Source: Dryas octopetala (lineage: Eukaryota; Streptophyta; Magnoliopsida; Rosales; Rosaceae). Taken from it: a DNA stretch of 64,000 nt. The stretch covers positions 26,983,923 to 27,047,922 of the forward strand of contig OY992834.1 in assembly GCA_963921425.1 (NCBI GenBank), given 5' to 3'. This document shows, in pieces, positions 23,746 through 35,500 of this stretch; position 1 is the stretch's first letter; each line of letters opens with the position of its first letter. The notes under the pieces are model-generated. The model was given only the letters and a program-made list of their open reading frames with translations. It was not told where the DNA came from and did no database searches. A program made the translations under genes and the position numbers.

Positions 23746-26700
23746 ATGTCGGGTACTTCTACTAACTCTGTTCTCGCCCCACCATCTCCTTCAAATCCAA
23801 CACCGATTGTTTCTGCGACTCATGTTATTCCTGCTTCCATTGTTACTCCTATGGTTACAAGTAACGTGTCTATTGAACTTGATAAGCATAATTACTTTTT
23901 ATGGCAAGCACAGCTTACTCCTCTGATCAAAAGTCGTGGATTATGGGGTTTTATTGATGGTACAATTGTGTGTCCATCTGCTTTTCTTCATGACTCTAAC
24001 AATCAACTTACCGATGACGTCAATCCTGACTGTGGATTGGATCCAGAAGGATCAAATGATTTTAGGATGGCTCAACAATTCTCTTTCTCCCACCATTCTT
24101 GGGACAGTTGCTCTCAACACTTCTGCACGATCTAGAGAACCGATTTGCTTTTTAATCTCAAAACCGGATTCTTCAACTTCGTAGTGAGTTTTTGCGTACT
24201 GCTTGTGGTGATCTTTCTATCGCTGATTTTCTTGATTGACTCAACCGTATTGCAAACACCTTATCCGTTGCTAGAAAACCAGTTTTTGATCCTGAGATGG
24301 TGACTGTGATTATGGATAACGTTGGTCCTCTTTATGAGACTATAGTTGCTCCAGCGTAAGCTCGTGATACACCAATCTCTTATGATGCTCTTGGAGCTTG
24401 GTTGCTTACTGCTGAACTTTGTTTTCAGTCTCAGGGATTGCTCCCAATTGATCCACAATTGCATACTTTTGCTGTGGGTCTTGGTGGTGGTAACTTTCGT
24501 GGTGCTCGTGGAGGACGAGGTCCATTTTGTGGTGGTTTAGGGTCCATTTTAGAGGTCCATTTTAGAGGTCCATTTTAGAGGTCGTGGTCCCAATGGTTCT
24601 ACTGGTTATAATGGGTCTAATTCAAATCCAATTTGGAATAACCTTAATTTTGCTCCTGGTATGTTCTCTGGGTCATCTAGAGCACTTCAATTTCGAAGGT
24701 CACACCCAGCTTCTATTCTTGGTGCTGCTCCTGGCCCTTCTGCTCCACGTCCTACTACTGGTTTTAGTATACCTTTTGCCGCTACAAGACCATCCTTTGG
24801 TACTTCTTCATTTACTAGTTCTTCTGTTGGAATGATTACATATCAGATTTATGGACAGGTTGGTCACTTTGCTCTTGACTGTTATAATCAAATGAATATG
24901 GCGTTTGAAGGTCGCATTCCTACTCCGAAGCTTTCGGCCATGGCTGCTACCATGGTTCAGCTTCCCCTTATTCTTGGTTATTGGAGACGGGTGCTAATGC
25001 CCATATCACATCCGATTTAGGTAATCTTGATTTTTCCCAAGTTTTTTATGGTGATAATATTGGTGGTGTTGTTAATGGCTCGGGTCTTTCTATAGAAAAA
25101 ATTAGTTCTACTTCTCTCTTTCTTCCTTCTAAATCTTTTCATCTTAATAATGTCCTTTATTCTCCTTTTGCTGCTACCAATATAATTTATGTTCATCATT
25201 TTCTTAAAGATAATGATTGTTATGTGACCATTTACCCAAATTTCTTTTGTATTAATGATCTCACGACGAGGAGGACGCTTTTCTGCAGGTCGAGTGATGG
25301 TGGCCTTTATCCACTTCGTTTTACTTCATCAAGTTCTAGTCCTAGTGTTTTTTATTCCAATAAAATTGATGCCCAATTATGGCACAATCGTTTAGGTCAT
25401 CTGTCTAAGGATGTGTTTCGTCAGTTAAGTTCTAGTCTACGATGTTCAAGTTCTTTTGACTTTTGTTCTTCCTTTTGTTTAGGAAAAATTACCAAGTTGC
25501 CTTTTGTTGAGTCTATTTCAATTGCTAATAAACCCTTTGAAATTTTGCAATTTGATATTTGGCAATCTTTTGTTTTATCTCTGCATGGTTATAAATATTA
25601 TGTTTACTTTGTTGATCATTATTCTCGCTACACCTGAGTTTTTCCATTACGATTTAAATCTGAGGTCTATGAAGTGTTTGTTTATTTTCATAAATATATA
25701 ATGAATCAATTTAATTCAACAATTAAAAATTTTCAATCTGATGGGAGTGGTGAATTTCTAAGTGGTCGCTTTTAAAATTATTTAAAACAACATGAAATAT
25801 TTCATCGGCTTTCATGCCTTCATCATCCCGAACTAAATGGGGTTGCTGAATGTAAACACAGACGTTTGGTCGATACTACTCTCACACTACTTGCCCATGC
25901 TTCTATACTACTTACTTATTGGGTTGATGCTTTATCAACTTCTTTATATTTAATCAATAGGCTGCCAACCAAAATTCTTCTGTTTTCTTCTCCTTATGAA
26001 CGCTTATTTAACCAACCACCAGATTATTCAATGGTTAAAGTTTTTTGTTGTGCTTGTTACTCTTATTTACGGCCATATCATTCTACCAAATTTAATTTTC
26101 ACTCCAAAAAGTGTGTTTTTATAAGGTATTCTCTAAATCATAAAGGCTATAGATGTCTTGATACCTCTACAGGAAGAGTTTATTTATCACTTCATGTCAC
26201 TTTTGATGAGCAAACATTTCCGTTTACGGACACTGCTATCTCTCTACCCAAAGATAAGTCTACTATTGTTCCTAGTTTAGTATTTTATGATGTGCTTGAT
26301 AAGTCTACTGATGTTTATATGCTCCAACCAGTTTCTATTTTATCTTGTAGTCCTTCGCCAGTCTTTCCTTCGGTCTCTTCATCTTTTTCATTCCCGGCGT
26401 TTCCACCAGCTGCTCCATCCCCTCTTCCCTCTTTGGCGGCTGGTGGATCTTCTCTCTGATCAGGTGGTTTTACTCCCCCTTCGTCTTCTTCTGGTACCAG
26501 TCCTTCTAATCCAGCTCTGGATATTATTCCAGTCTCCATTTCCACTAATATTCATCCTATGACAACTCGTGGAAAAGCTGGGATTGTTAAGGCTAATACT
26601 AAATGGGCTAATGTTGTTGTGTCTTTTACTACCCTCATGGAGCCTAGTTGTTTTTTGCAGGCATAGAAGGATCCTGTGTGGTGCCTAACTATGTAAGCAA

Positions 26701-28190
26701 AATTTGATGCTCTTCAAAGGGCTCACACATGGACTTTGGTGCCTCCTCAAGATCATATGAATATTCTTCCTAATTAATGAGTGTTCCAAATTAAATGGAA
26801 ATTTGAGGGGTAAGTTGAGAGGTATAAAGCCCGTCTTGTGGCTAATGGCTTTCATCAACAAGAGGGCATTGACTATGGGGAGACATTCAGTCATGTTGTC
26901 AAGCATACAACCATTTGTCTTATTTTGGCACTTTCTGTGAGTTTTTCTTGGCATATTAAACAACTTGATGTCCAGAACGCTTTTTTACATGGCTATCTCT
27001 CTGAGCATGTTTATATGCGGCAACCTAAGGGCTTTGTTGATTCTTGTTATTCTAATCATGTGTGTCAGCTTCAACGCTCCTTATATGATCTAAAACAGGC
27101 CCCTCGGGCATGGTTTTCTTGTTTTTCCTCATATTTGGAAGAACTGGGTTTTGTTCCCTCAGTTACTGATTCCTCACTTTTTACCTATTATGTTGGTGGA
27201 GTATCTATTTTTTTATTAATCTATGTTGATGACATATTAATAACTGGCAGTGATCCTTATACTATTAACCATCTAATAAGTGAGCTTGGTTGTTTTTTTT
27301 CCATGAAAGACTTAGGTGATCTCCACTACTTTCTTGGCGTCGAGGCTCATAGAACTTCTACTGGTATGTTTTTATCTCAACACAAGTATGCGGTTGATTT
27401 ATTAAGCAAAACTAACATGCTGTTTGCCAAGCCCGTTCTCACGCCCACTGGGGGAAAACGCCTCAGTCTCTATGAGGGTAGTCCTCTCTCTGATCCTTTT
27501 CAATTTCGGAGTGTGGTGGGTGCTTTACAATATCTTACTCTCACAAGGCCGGATCTTGCTTTTTCTGTTAATCAAGTATGTCAATATCTTAATAGTCCTA
27601 CAACCGTGCATTGGGCTGTTGTGAAATGTATACTTCGATACCTCAAACACAATGCATCATGGTCTTTATAATACACCTGGTTCTCTGCGGATTAATGCCT
27701 TTTGTGATGCTGATTATGCTGGTAATGCAGATGATCGTGTGTCTACTGGTGGGTTTTGTATTTATCTTGGTCCTAATCTCATTTTTTGGAGTTCCAAGAA
27801 ACAACGGGGTGTATCTCGCTCAAGTACGGAAGCTGAATATCGTCAGCTTGCCTACACTGTTGCTACTATTTCTTGGCTTCATTCTATTTTCAAGGATTTA
27901 TGTTTGTCTCTTGTCCCGCCGTTGCTTTGGTGTGAAAATATTAATGCCATTTCATTGGCATCTAATCCTGTATTTCACACTCGCACAAGGCATGTTGAGG
28001 TTAATTATCATTATGTTCGTGAAAAAGTTACTCGTGGTGAAATCAATGTTCGTTTTGTTTGCTCTGATGATCAACTAGCTGATATTATGACTAAAGGATT
28101 GTCTTCCCTTGTTTTGCCGCCATTGTCTCTAAGCTTCAAGTGGTTTCACCCCTGCTCAGCTTGCGGGGGCGTGATAAACCACTTTTCTTG
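23746..28190 (+). pseudogene. Copia gag-pol polyprotein, broken
   Basis: Gag starts at ATG 23746 and shows the KHNYFLWQAQLTPLI type motif, then loses frame near 24050-24180. The zinc knuckle (about 24840-24885) has both leading Cys replaced by Tyr while the His and last Cys remain. The protease motif at about 24980 reads ETGANAH, with Glu where the family has the catalytic Asp. Integrase begins with a pre-integrase LWHNRLGHLS motif (25377) and is cut by a stop at about 25635. Reverse transcriptase (26838-27671) has the YVDD catalytic box near 27220. RNase H (27652-28203) has DADYAG and STEAEY motifs but lies in a shifted frame. The element cannot make a full polyprotein. Confidence 0.9.
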
Positions 28191-28473
28191 TCTAGTACGG
28201 TAGTTCAATCCCAAAGCATGCAGGAGTCTCGCTCTCATGCTAAGTCTATTCCTAGCAAGGAGTCCAAGCCGTGTACATCACCTGTTGATTGAATAAATAG
28301 CTCCTTTTGTTTATATTTATCTTATGTACATTATGATCTTTATTAGTTTGTGTATTTAGATAGCCTTCTGATGTAATTGTATTTGCTAAGAACTCATGTA
28401 CTTATCATTATATAAACATGAATACAACATACTCTCAGGTATCTCTGAGAAGTCACAAAATTATTTGCTTTCA
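28172..28473 (+). repeat. 3' LTR
   Basis: 302 bases, TGATAAACCA to TTGCTTTCA, full-length compared with the 91-base 5' LTR. It contains a candidate TATA-like stretch (TTATATAAACATG near 28407) that is missing in the 5' copy. Confidence 0.9.
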
Positions 28474-28478
28474 TTAGA

Positions 28479-30460
28479 GACAAGAGTCTCTAGCTTCTCT
28501 TTTCCATCTCGGTGAGTCACCACACAGAGTGCTTGTGTATGGAGGCTACGGTTTGATTTGTGTAGTGAGGAGGCTGTTTGGCTCCTGGTAAACGAGAAGA
28601 GAGAGTGCAGAGAGAAAAGAGAAAGAGGAAGACAAAGGGGCTTGCATACGTGAGTTAGCAAGCGTGTTGTTGGGGTTTTAAGGACCAGCAGCCTTCTTCT
28701 CTCTCATCTTAATTGTGTTTTAATCAGCTGATTAAGCCAATTAAATGGGTTGCAACTTGGGTTTAGGCCTAGGCTGTCCAATTAGGCTTAGGTCCAGCTG
28801 GGAATTAATTCCCCAAACTCTAGGAAATTAATTGGGCCAAATTTAAGGGCTAAGGTTCAAAATTAAATCATTGGGTTTAAGGAGAAAATAAATGGGCTTC
28901 CAAACAAATGGAAACCGCCCTCCACTTGCCATGTGTCACACTCAAGCTCGGGTCTAAGGACTTCGAGTATGAAATTACTAGATTACCCTCCAAGGTTAGT
29001 TACCGTTAATCTTCACTTCACTCATAAGGCACAAACAACAAAATAAAATAAAATAAAAAGTAACGGTAATAAAGACAAGGGTAATTTCGTCACTAAGCAA
29101 AAGTAAACAAGTCACATTTACAAAAAAATCAAAAGTAGTGGTTTGACCTATAAGTCAACTATGGTCAAGTAATACCATAACAAATTCACTCCGAATTTTA
29201 CCAGGTATCACAGTATAGGGTTTAGGTTCACCTCATACCTTCCTAGGGTATAAAATGAGATTTGTGGAGACTGCATGTTAGGTTTTTAACTAGCTTATAA
29301 ACCAGAGCTTGAGGAATAAGTAAAAATGCACTTCCAAACACTCAAAAATGGCCGCCGAGCACTCGGCACCTAGTATGTGTGAAAAAAATAGAAACTAATT
29401 GACCAATATTATATAATATGGAATGGTTACAATATTATTGGACCTTAGTTAGAATTTTAAAAGCCATAAGGCTTTAGTCAATAAATTGTAAAATTAAAGA
29501 ACCTAAATGAAAGTCTCCCACAAATAGTACTCATAAATAATGGTATGCTTTGCATTTTCAGTTAATCCATGCCTCAAAAAGTAATATTTACTATAAAGTG
29601 CAATGACAATTTGATCAAAAGTGAAAAGTCTCTCACATGGATTTCCAATGGCTTAACTCGATACTGAAGACTCATAAAAATAACTGTTGTAACAAATCAA
29701 TGGTGTACGCGTTAAAGTTTAAGGTTAATCAAAAAAAAAAATTAAAGAGTCTCTCCCTAGAAAAAAAATATATATATATATCAAAAGGTGCACAATAATA
29801 GATGAAATATATACCCCAAAATTATCGTATACGCAGTAAAAAAAAAGTCAATTCGCATGCGTATTAGAGCGTGGAGAGGGTATAACTTATAAAAGAAAAA
29901 CTATTTGTATAACTTACCCTGTTATTTAAGCTCCTTCCACAAATGTAAAATACCGAGTTTGCCACGAGTCACACCATGTGTCTTTGTTCAATAAAGTCAG
30001 ATGTAAAACCTTCCTCAGGTTTTTCTGCATATATCATAATATATTCTAACACCAATGAACAAAAGTTGATGAGTCGATCTCAAATATATGAAACTTTTTA
30101 AAATTTAAAATGCCAGCGTTACGAGGTAGTCAAAGTTGACCATATATGTACCCGAAATTAATGAGTCATAGCATAACACAAGTCCAAACAAAGTACACAA
30201 AGGAAGCTGTTCTTTCAACCCTTCTGATTTGAAAATGTTGACTAATACGTGTACAAGACATAATATATGGTCAATTATGTATAGCTTATATTGTTATAAT
30301 ATATGTACGGCAAGACATAAAGCATGTTGATTGCATATTGTACTTGTTAAGTCTTTGATATTTTGTTGGAGCTACCTAGAAATGGGGTCTCCTGAGAAAA
30401 TGGGGTTCTGGAAAGGACAAGAAGAAGCTCGAGCCTTCCCTGGTTCTTCAATTCCCTGGT
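28479..30460. other. non-coding region right of the Copia element
   Basis: No open gene was recognised. The first 730 bases may belong to the LTR-like sequence described for 22540-29212. Beyond 29213 the sequence is AT-rich with small A runs and an AAAAT repeat near 29040. Confidence 0.4.
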
Positions 30461-30465
30461 AGAGT

Positions 30466-30468
<3 letters not shown>

Positions 30469-30503
<35 letters not shown>
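30469..30503. repeat. (AT)n microsatellite
   Basis: Perfect AT run of about 35 bases. Confidence 0.95.
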
Positions 30504-30506
<3 letters not shown>

Positions 30507-30891
30507 GTGCGTATGATGTCTTCTATTTCAAGTCCTACCAAAACCACCAAAGGACAAGTCTCCTCCAAGATAAAAGGTGGTCAAACTATGCAAAGACCAT
30601 GGCCACTCAATGGTTCTAATTAGAATTAAATATCACTTATCTTTAACTCATTTTCTCAATCAACAATTGGCACATAACATGTACACAATATCACATCATC
30701 ACACATGTCAGGATATCAACTTGCCACATAAGTTAAAAACAAATATTGATAAAAAAAATTGGGTTGTATACAATATAGCATTTTCCTAAAACTTATGGCA
30801 GGTTTGTTAAAAATAACCCATTAACAAACTGAAGCTCCAGTGTGAAATTTATTTATTTATTTTTTTTTTTCAAGAGTAAGACTATTACCAA

Positions 30892-31443
30892 TAGGGGTAG
30901 GCATTTAACGGATAAATCCGACTAAATCAAACTATTAGGAGTGGTTTGGTTATTTTTTTACACAACAAAAATATATATTTTTTGTTTATAAACTAAACCA
31001 AATTGCTATTTGTGGTTCAGTGAGCTATTTGAGCTATTTGAGCTATTTGCAAATTGTCTAAACCAGACAAAATTGATTAGGATTAGTTTAATTTTGTTAT
31101 ACCCATTACAATTCATTTCTACCCCCTCCTTTTTATTCCCTTCCCTTCTCAAACGCAACCTCTTCCTAGTCAATGCATCAATCTCTTTCCTCTCTTCACA
31201 ACTTATTCTCACTCATCTTCTTCATTTTTTCAACTTTTATTCTCTTCATCTTCATCTCTCCCTTATGTTGTTCATTTTTGTCCTTTCTTCCCAAACCACT
31301 CAAACAGACAAATGAATGACTTAGTTTTCTTTGGTTGGGCATAGGGTTATGTTGGTTTCGGATTGGGAAAAATCTGAATTGATTTGATTAATTGGTTCGG
31401 TTTAGTTTGTAGTTTTAGGCAAAATCCAAACTGCCCACCCCTA
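30892..31443. mobile_element. hAT-type non-autonomous element
   Basis: Inverted termini TAGGGGTAGGCA (30892) and TGCCCACCCCTA (ending 31443) fit hAT ends. 552 bases with no transposase. An 8-base target duplication could not be matched cleanly, so the ends may be off by a few bases. Flanking sequence is AT-rich. Confidence 0.65.
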
Positions 31444-31605
31444 GACTTAACAATTGTAGTTTAGATTTTTTATTTATATTTTTACAACTTTAAATAAAGA
31501 AGTTTTATTTTAATATTTTTCTTTAACAAAAGGGTTTTTTATTTTTTTTATTTTTTTATGGAAGGGAGGACAAAAAGGGAAGAGGAGATTAAACTTCAAC
31601 TGTAA

Positions 31606-31950
31606 GAGCATGTGCTGTAGCTAAAACCAATGTTTAGCTATAGCTTTTAGCTAAAACCACAAACTTATACATCGGTAAATGTTATAAGTAAGATCTACAT
31701 ATTTAGCTTTTAGCTTTTAGTTTTGAACATGGGACCCAACTCATGACATCCTCCAATCAGCATGTGCCACATCCTTGCCTTTTCTTGGCTTTTGAGCTTG
31801 CAATAGCTAAAATTTTACCTAAACTTAACTAAAAATTTAGCTATTGCAATTTTAACTTAGCTAAAATGTTAACCAATGTAGAGAATTTTTGTGGCTTTTA
31901 GCTAAATTTTAGCTTTAGCTATTGCTAATAGCTAACCAATGGACATGCTC
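31606..31950. mobile_element. PIF/Harbinger (Tourist-like) MITE
   Basis: Inverted termini GAGCATGTGC and GGACATGCTC are flanked by the direct triplet TAA (31603-31605, 31951-31953), the usual Harbinger target duplication. 345 bases. The interior repeats TTTTAGCTAAA motifs in both orientations, so it would fold into a hairpin. It lies about 570 bases downstream of the MATE gene stop codon. Confidence 0.75.
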
Positions 31951-32524
31951 TAAGGGTAAATACTCTCAACCACTATAGCTACAAAAACCTCCACGATAAT
32001 TTTTAAAATTTTAAAAAAATTACACTACGTAGCGGTGTATCGGATACACCTAATACTTTTTTGTTCTCATGATGTTATGAATCTACCTAAGGATCGGAAA
32101 AATTACATCAACATGTGTTACGATTGCAACATAATTTCTGGTATATAAGGGTTGTACAAGAATTTTTTCTGTCTCTCTCGGTAGAATAACAAGGTATAAA
32201 TCATATATTTAGTTCCATTTTTTCATTTTAAAACCACAAGACTAAAATTGGGCCTGGTCATTTCCTTCCAAATTTCCAATCCACCTCATCTAAAGTGAGG
32301 TATTAAATACAATGACCCTAAAATTATGGTACAATACAATGACAATTACACGAAATATCCTTGACAGGTAACCATGATACAAAATGAGGGAAGATGACAC
32401 ATAGAATGTGTCTGTAGTAATAACATCAACAAAAAGATGAGATAAAGGCAAAAAAAAAAAAAATCATGGAAATTAATACACTGTCTTAAATAATCATATA
32501 TTAATTACTAGACCGATGAAAGGC

Positions 32525-35500
32525 CTATGGTGGTGAACGACTCCTGAGAAACCGCCAAGGCCCTGTTCCAGTCCCCATCCTGCAAATATATATAAGTAGC
32601 ATCCTCAGATCTTGTAATTCAAACTATATGTTAAAATGCTCCAATATCATTTTTTTACTTGTTTCCAGGGTTGTTCTACCATATAGGTTGTATTGTATAT
32701 GTAATTTAGGTGGATTTATAATAATTTTGTAGTTATGCATAGGGTGTGCACATATATTGTGTGTGTGTCTTTCTCTCATTAGGTGATGAGAGAAATAGAC
32801 ACATAGGGTGTATACACTCATGATGCAGAAGTCTCTTTTGAGAATTTGTGTCTTGGGAAAAGTTTGTAGGTAACAATATGTGGTAGATTCGTAACACTAT
32901 TCTAGTGCATATGAGCACAAATATAAATGGAACAAACTGTCAGTATCAATAATGGAATGCTGTAGTAGAATAACGCTTATTTGAAATAGAAAGAAATTAC
33001 CTCCATACACCAGCAAATGTGCGCAGCCCCATATAGATGGTCAAAGCAATCCAGATTCCAACAAAACCATTGGATTTAGAGAGAAGGAACAAGGATACAA
33101 TGCTTGCTATGGCCACCAGAACCTGATGAAATAAAAATTTTTAGTAAATTGCAAGACTGTTAGTGTCATCTATAGTGGGGTAATGGGCTTATAATAGACT
33201 TGCCAATGAGTACGCAGAATATGCAAAGTCAGATGCTCCAAAGTTCACACCATCAAACACAAAAGACAGGGAATTGATCGGTTGTGTAGCTGCAACAAAC
33301 TGATAGAATATGGAAAACAAATTAATTGCATATTTTTCATTATATAAAGAAGATAATAATAATAATTTTGAGCTTTCTAGATGAGCTATATATATTTATG
33401 TATTAATACCGGGAGGCCAATCTTTATAAGGTGCAAAACGTTAACATCTCTAGAAAAGATTCCAGCTCCAAAGTACAAACCAACTCCAACAACAAGAGCA
33501 AGCCCGATTCCAAGGATAAAGCTCATCTGCACAACAAATTCCTTCACAAATTAATGCCTAGCACTGATAGTTATCGCGAATGTGAACTTAAACAAAATTT
33601 TAAAAAAGAAAAAATCTTCTGGTTCTTCAAATCATGAATGGTTCATAGCAGCCTTTACTGGTATGTGTACAAACTGAATGAGTACCTGTAAGACCCTGGT
33701 TGCAGTAGCTGTTGCCTTTTTGTAGTCTTTCTCAGCAAATGCACATGCTAGAATAGCCTAAACAGCAGAGGACAACAACACAAAGATTGTGTAAAATAGT
33801 TGTAATAGTAGTAGCTAGTAAGTATGTAATTTGGAAAACAAGTTAATTGTAAGTGTATAATAATTGTGTGCCTTTTAAGTCATACACTCATACCCAAAGT
33901 AAATGGAAATTTTGTTACCTGTCCAGCAACAGCCAAACCATCAGCAAGAAGTGATGATGTCAACCAGACCTGCAAGCAAGTCTGAAATGCAGCCATGGGA
34001 GTTGAACCAAGCCGCGCAGCCAGTGATGCTGCCAAGGTCACACAGAATGTCACTGCAATCACCCTAGCCAGCAGAAGACTACCTGTGCCCAAGCAACAAA
34101 CCAGAATTAAACAAAAGCCAACTTTAAGTAATTCTAAAAACCGTTTTAGAGCAAAGAACGAAAGGAGAAGCCAATCCCACATAAGATGAAACTGTTCAAA
34201 CAGAACACATAACTCATATTAAAAAGCTAATCAAAAGTTTGGTACAATAGTTGCAGTCAAAGAAAATATGTGTGGATGAACATATCCAAATCTTTCAAGC
34301 TCATTACCATTCTTCAGAAACCGGCCAAACTGCAAGTCTTTTAAACTTGGAGGTAAGAGATCAACTTTTGTTGTCAAGATTAAGAAGAGGATCAGTGTCA
34401 TCAAGTACCTAAAACGATATCAAGTTAACACTTTACGACAAAAGATGCATAGAATTAATATTAAAAATACGAACGGTGAGACTTCAATAGAAGTTGCAAA
34501 TGTGAATTAACAATAACAAGCAATAACATAACAAGGGTGACACTACTCACTGAGAAAGAACATGTGCAATAGCTGCACCTCTGATGCCCAAACCGCAGAC
34601 AAAGATGAGTAATGGATCCAAGGCAATGTTGATTGCATATCCCACAACTAGAATAAGACCAAATGAAACAAATACACTAGAGTTAGACAAAAATTCTTAG
34701 TCACCAACATATATATATATGTATATGTAGGATTTTTCTCAAGTGCCGATGATTTGCACTTTTTTTTTTTGCGGATGCGTATAGGATGACGTGCTTCTAT
34801 ACAATAGGATGATGTGCTTCTATACAAGAATACGCATCCGCAATTGCAAAAACAAAATAAATGTGGACATCCTTTCTAAGGGAGTGTATATATGTATATG
34901 TATATCTGCGTGCGTGCACACATAACAGATTGTTTTGATTTTGATTGAGGATTCACAAACTTTGAGACAGGAAAATTTCTTTGCAAGTTTGATGTACATG
35001 TCTAGATATATAACTCTAATTTCCATGTTTATGGTGTTCTCAACCAGCATTTTCTGTTAGTATATTTCAAAATCACTTTAGTAATATAATAATCTCAATA
35101 TTAAAGCCTACCAATGACATATAGAGGAGTTGTGGTATCCTTAAGCCCTCTGAAGATCCCTTGCATGGCCAATGTAAGAAGAACTGCAGGTGCACCGATC
35201 GACCTTACTCTTAAGTACTTCTGTGCTGGACCTAGCATAGGGGATCCCTGCTCCATGACAACAGCTTTAATTATTTCCCTCATTTAATAATGAAGAGCTT
35301 AAATTAAATACAATATTCATTTTTGATAAATACACATTCAGAAATGGCATATACTTTGGAAACCTATAAAAAGTTTCAACACCAAAATTTAGATCAACAT
35401 GTGATGGCAAAGTCCAACACCAAAAAACCTGAATGAATGAATGATAGACATGATTTGGCAGTGCCTAACTGTGTAATCAAGTCACAAAAATAAACCAAAT

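Larger units (their letters stand above)
23570..28473 (+). mobile_element. Ty1/Copia LTR retrotransposon, degenerate
   Basis: A complete insertion flanked by the 5-base target duplication TTAGA (23565-23569 and 28474-28478). The 5' LTR is 23570-23660, followed immediately by the PBS TGGTATCAGAGT (initiator-Met-tRNA type). The polypurine tract GCGGGGGCG lies just before the 3' LTR (28172-28473). Domains appear in Copia order: gag, protease, integrase, reverse transcriptase, RNase H. The inside is broken by frameshifts and stops. The 5' LTR has lost an internal segment of about 211 bases relative to the 3' LTR. Confidence 0.95.
22540..29212 (-). mobile_element. possible LTR or LTR-element remnant hosting the Copia insertion
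   Basis: Read on the minus strand, sequence starting at 29212 begins TGTGATACCTGGTAAAATTC, which looks like the 5' end of a Ty3-type LTR. Similar non-coding sequence continues to 28479 and again left of the Copia element (about 22540-23569). No coding domain, PBS or opposite terminus was found, so this is an inference from style, not a demonstrated element. Confidence 0.3.

Noticed and set aside
26315-26545. Acidic Gly/Glu-rich minus-strand frame inside the Copia element
   Set aside because: It is the antisense shadow of a Ser/Pro-rich linker in the Copia polyprotein.
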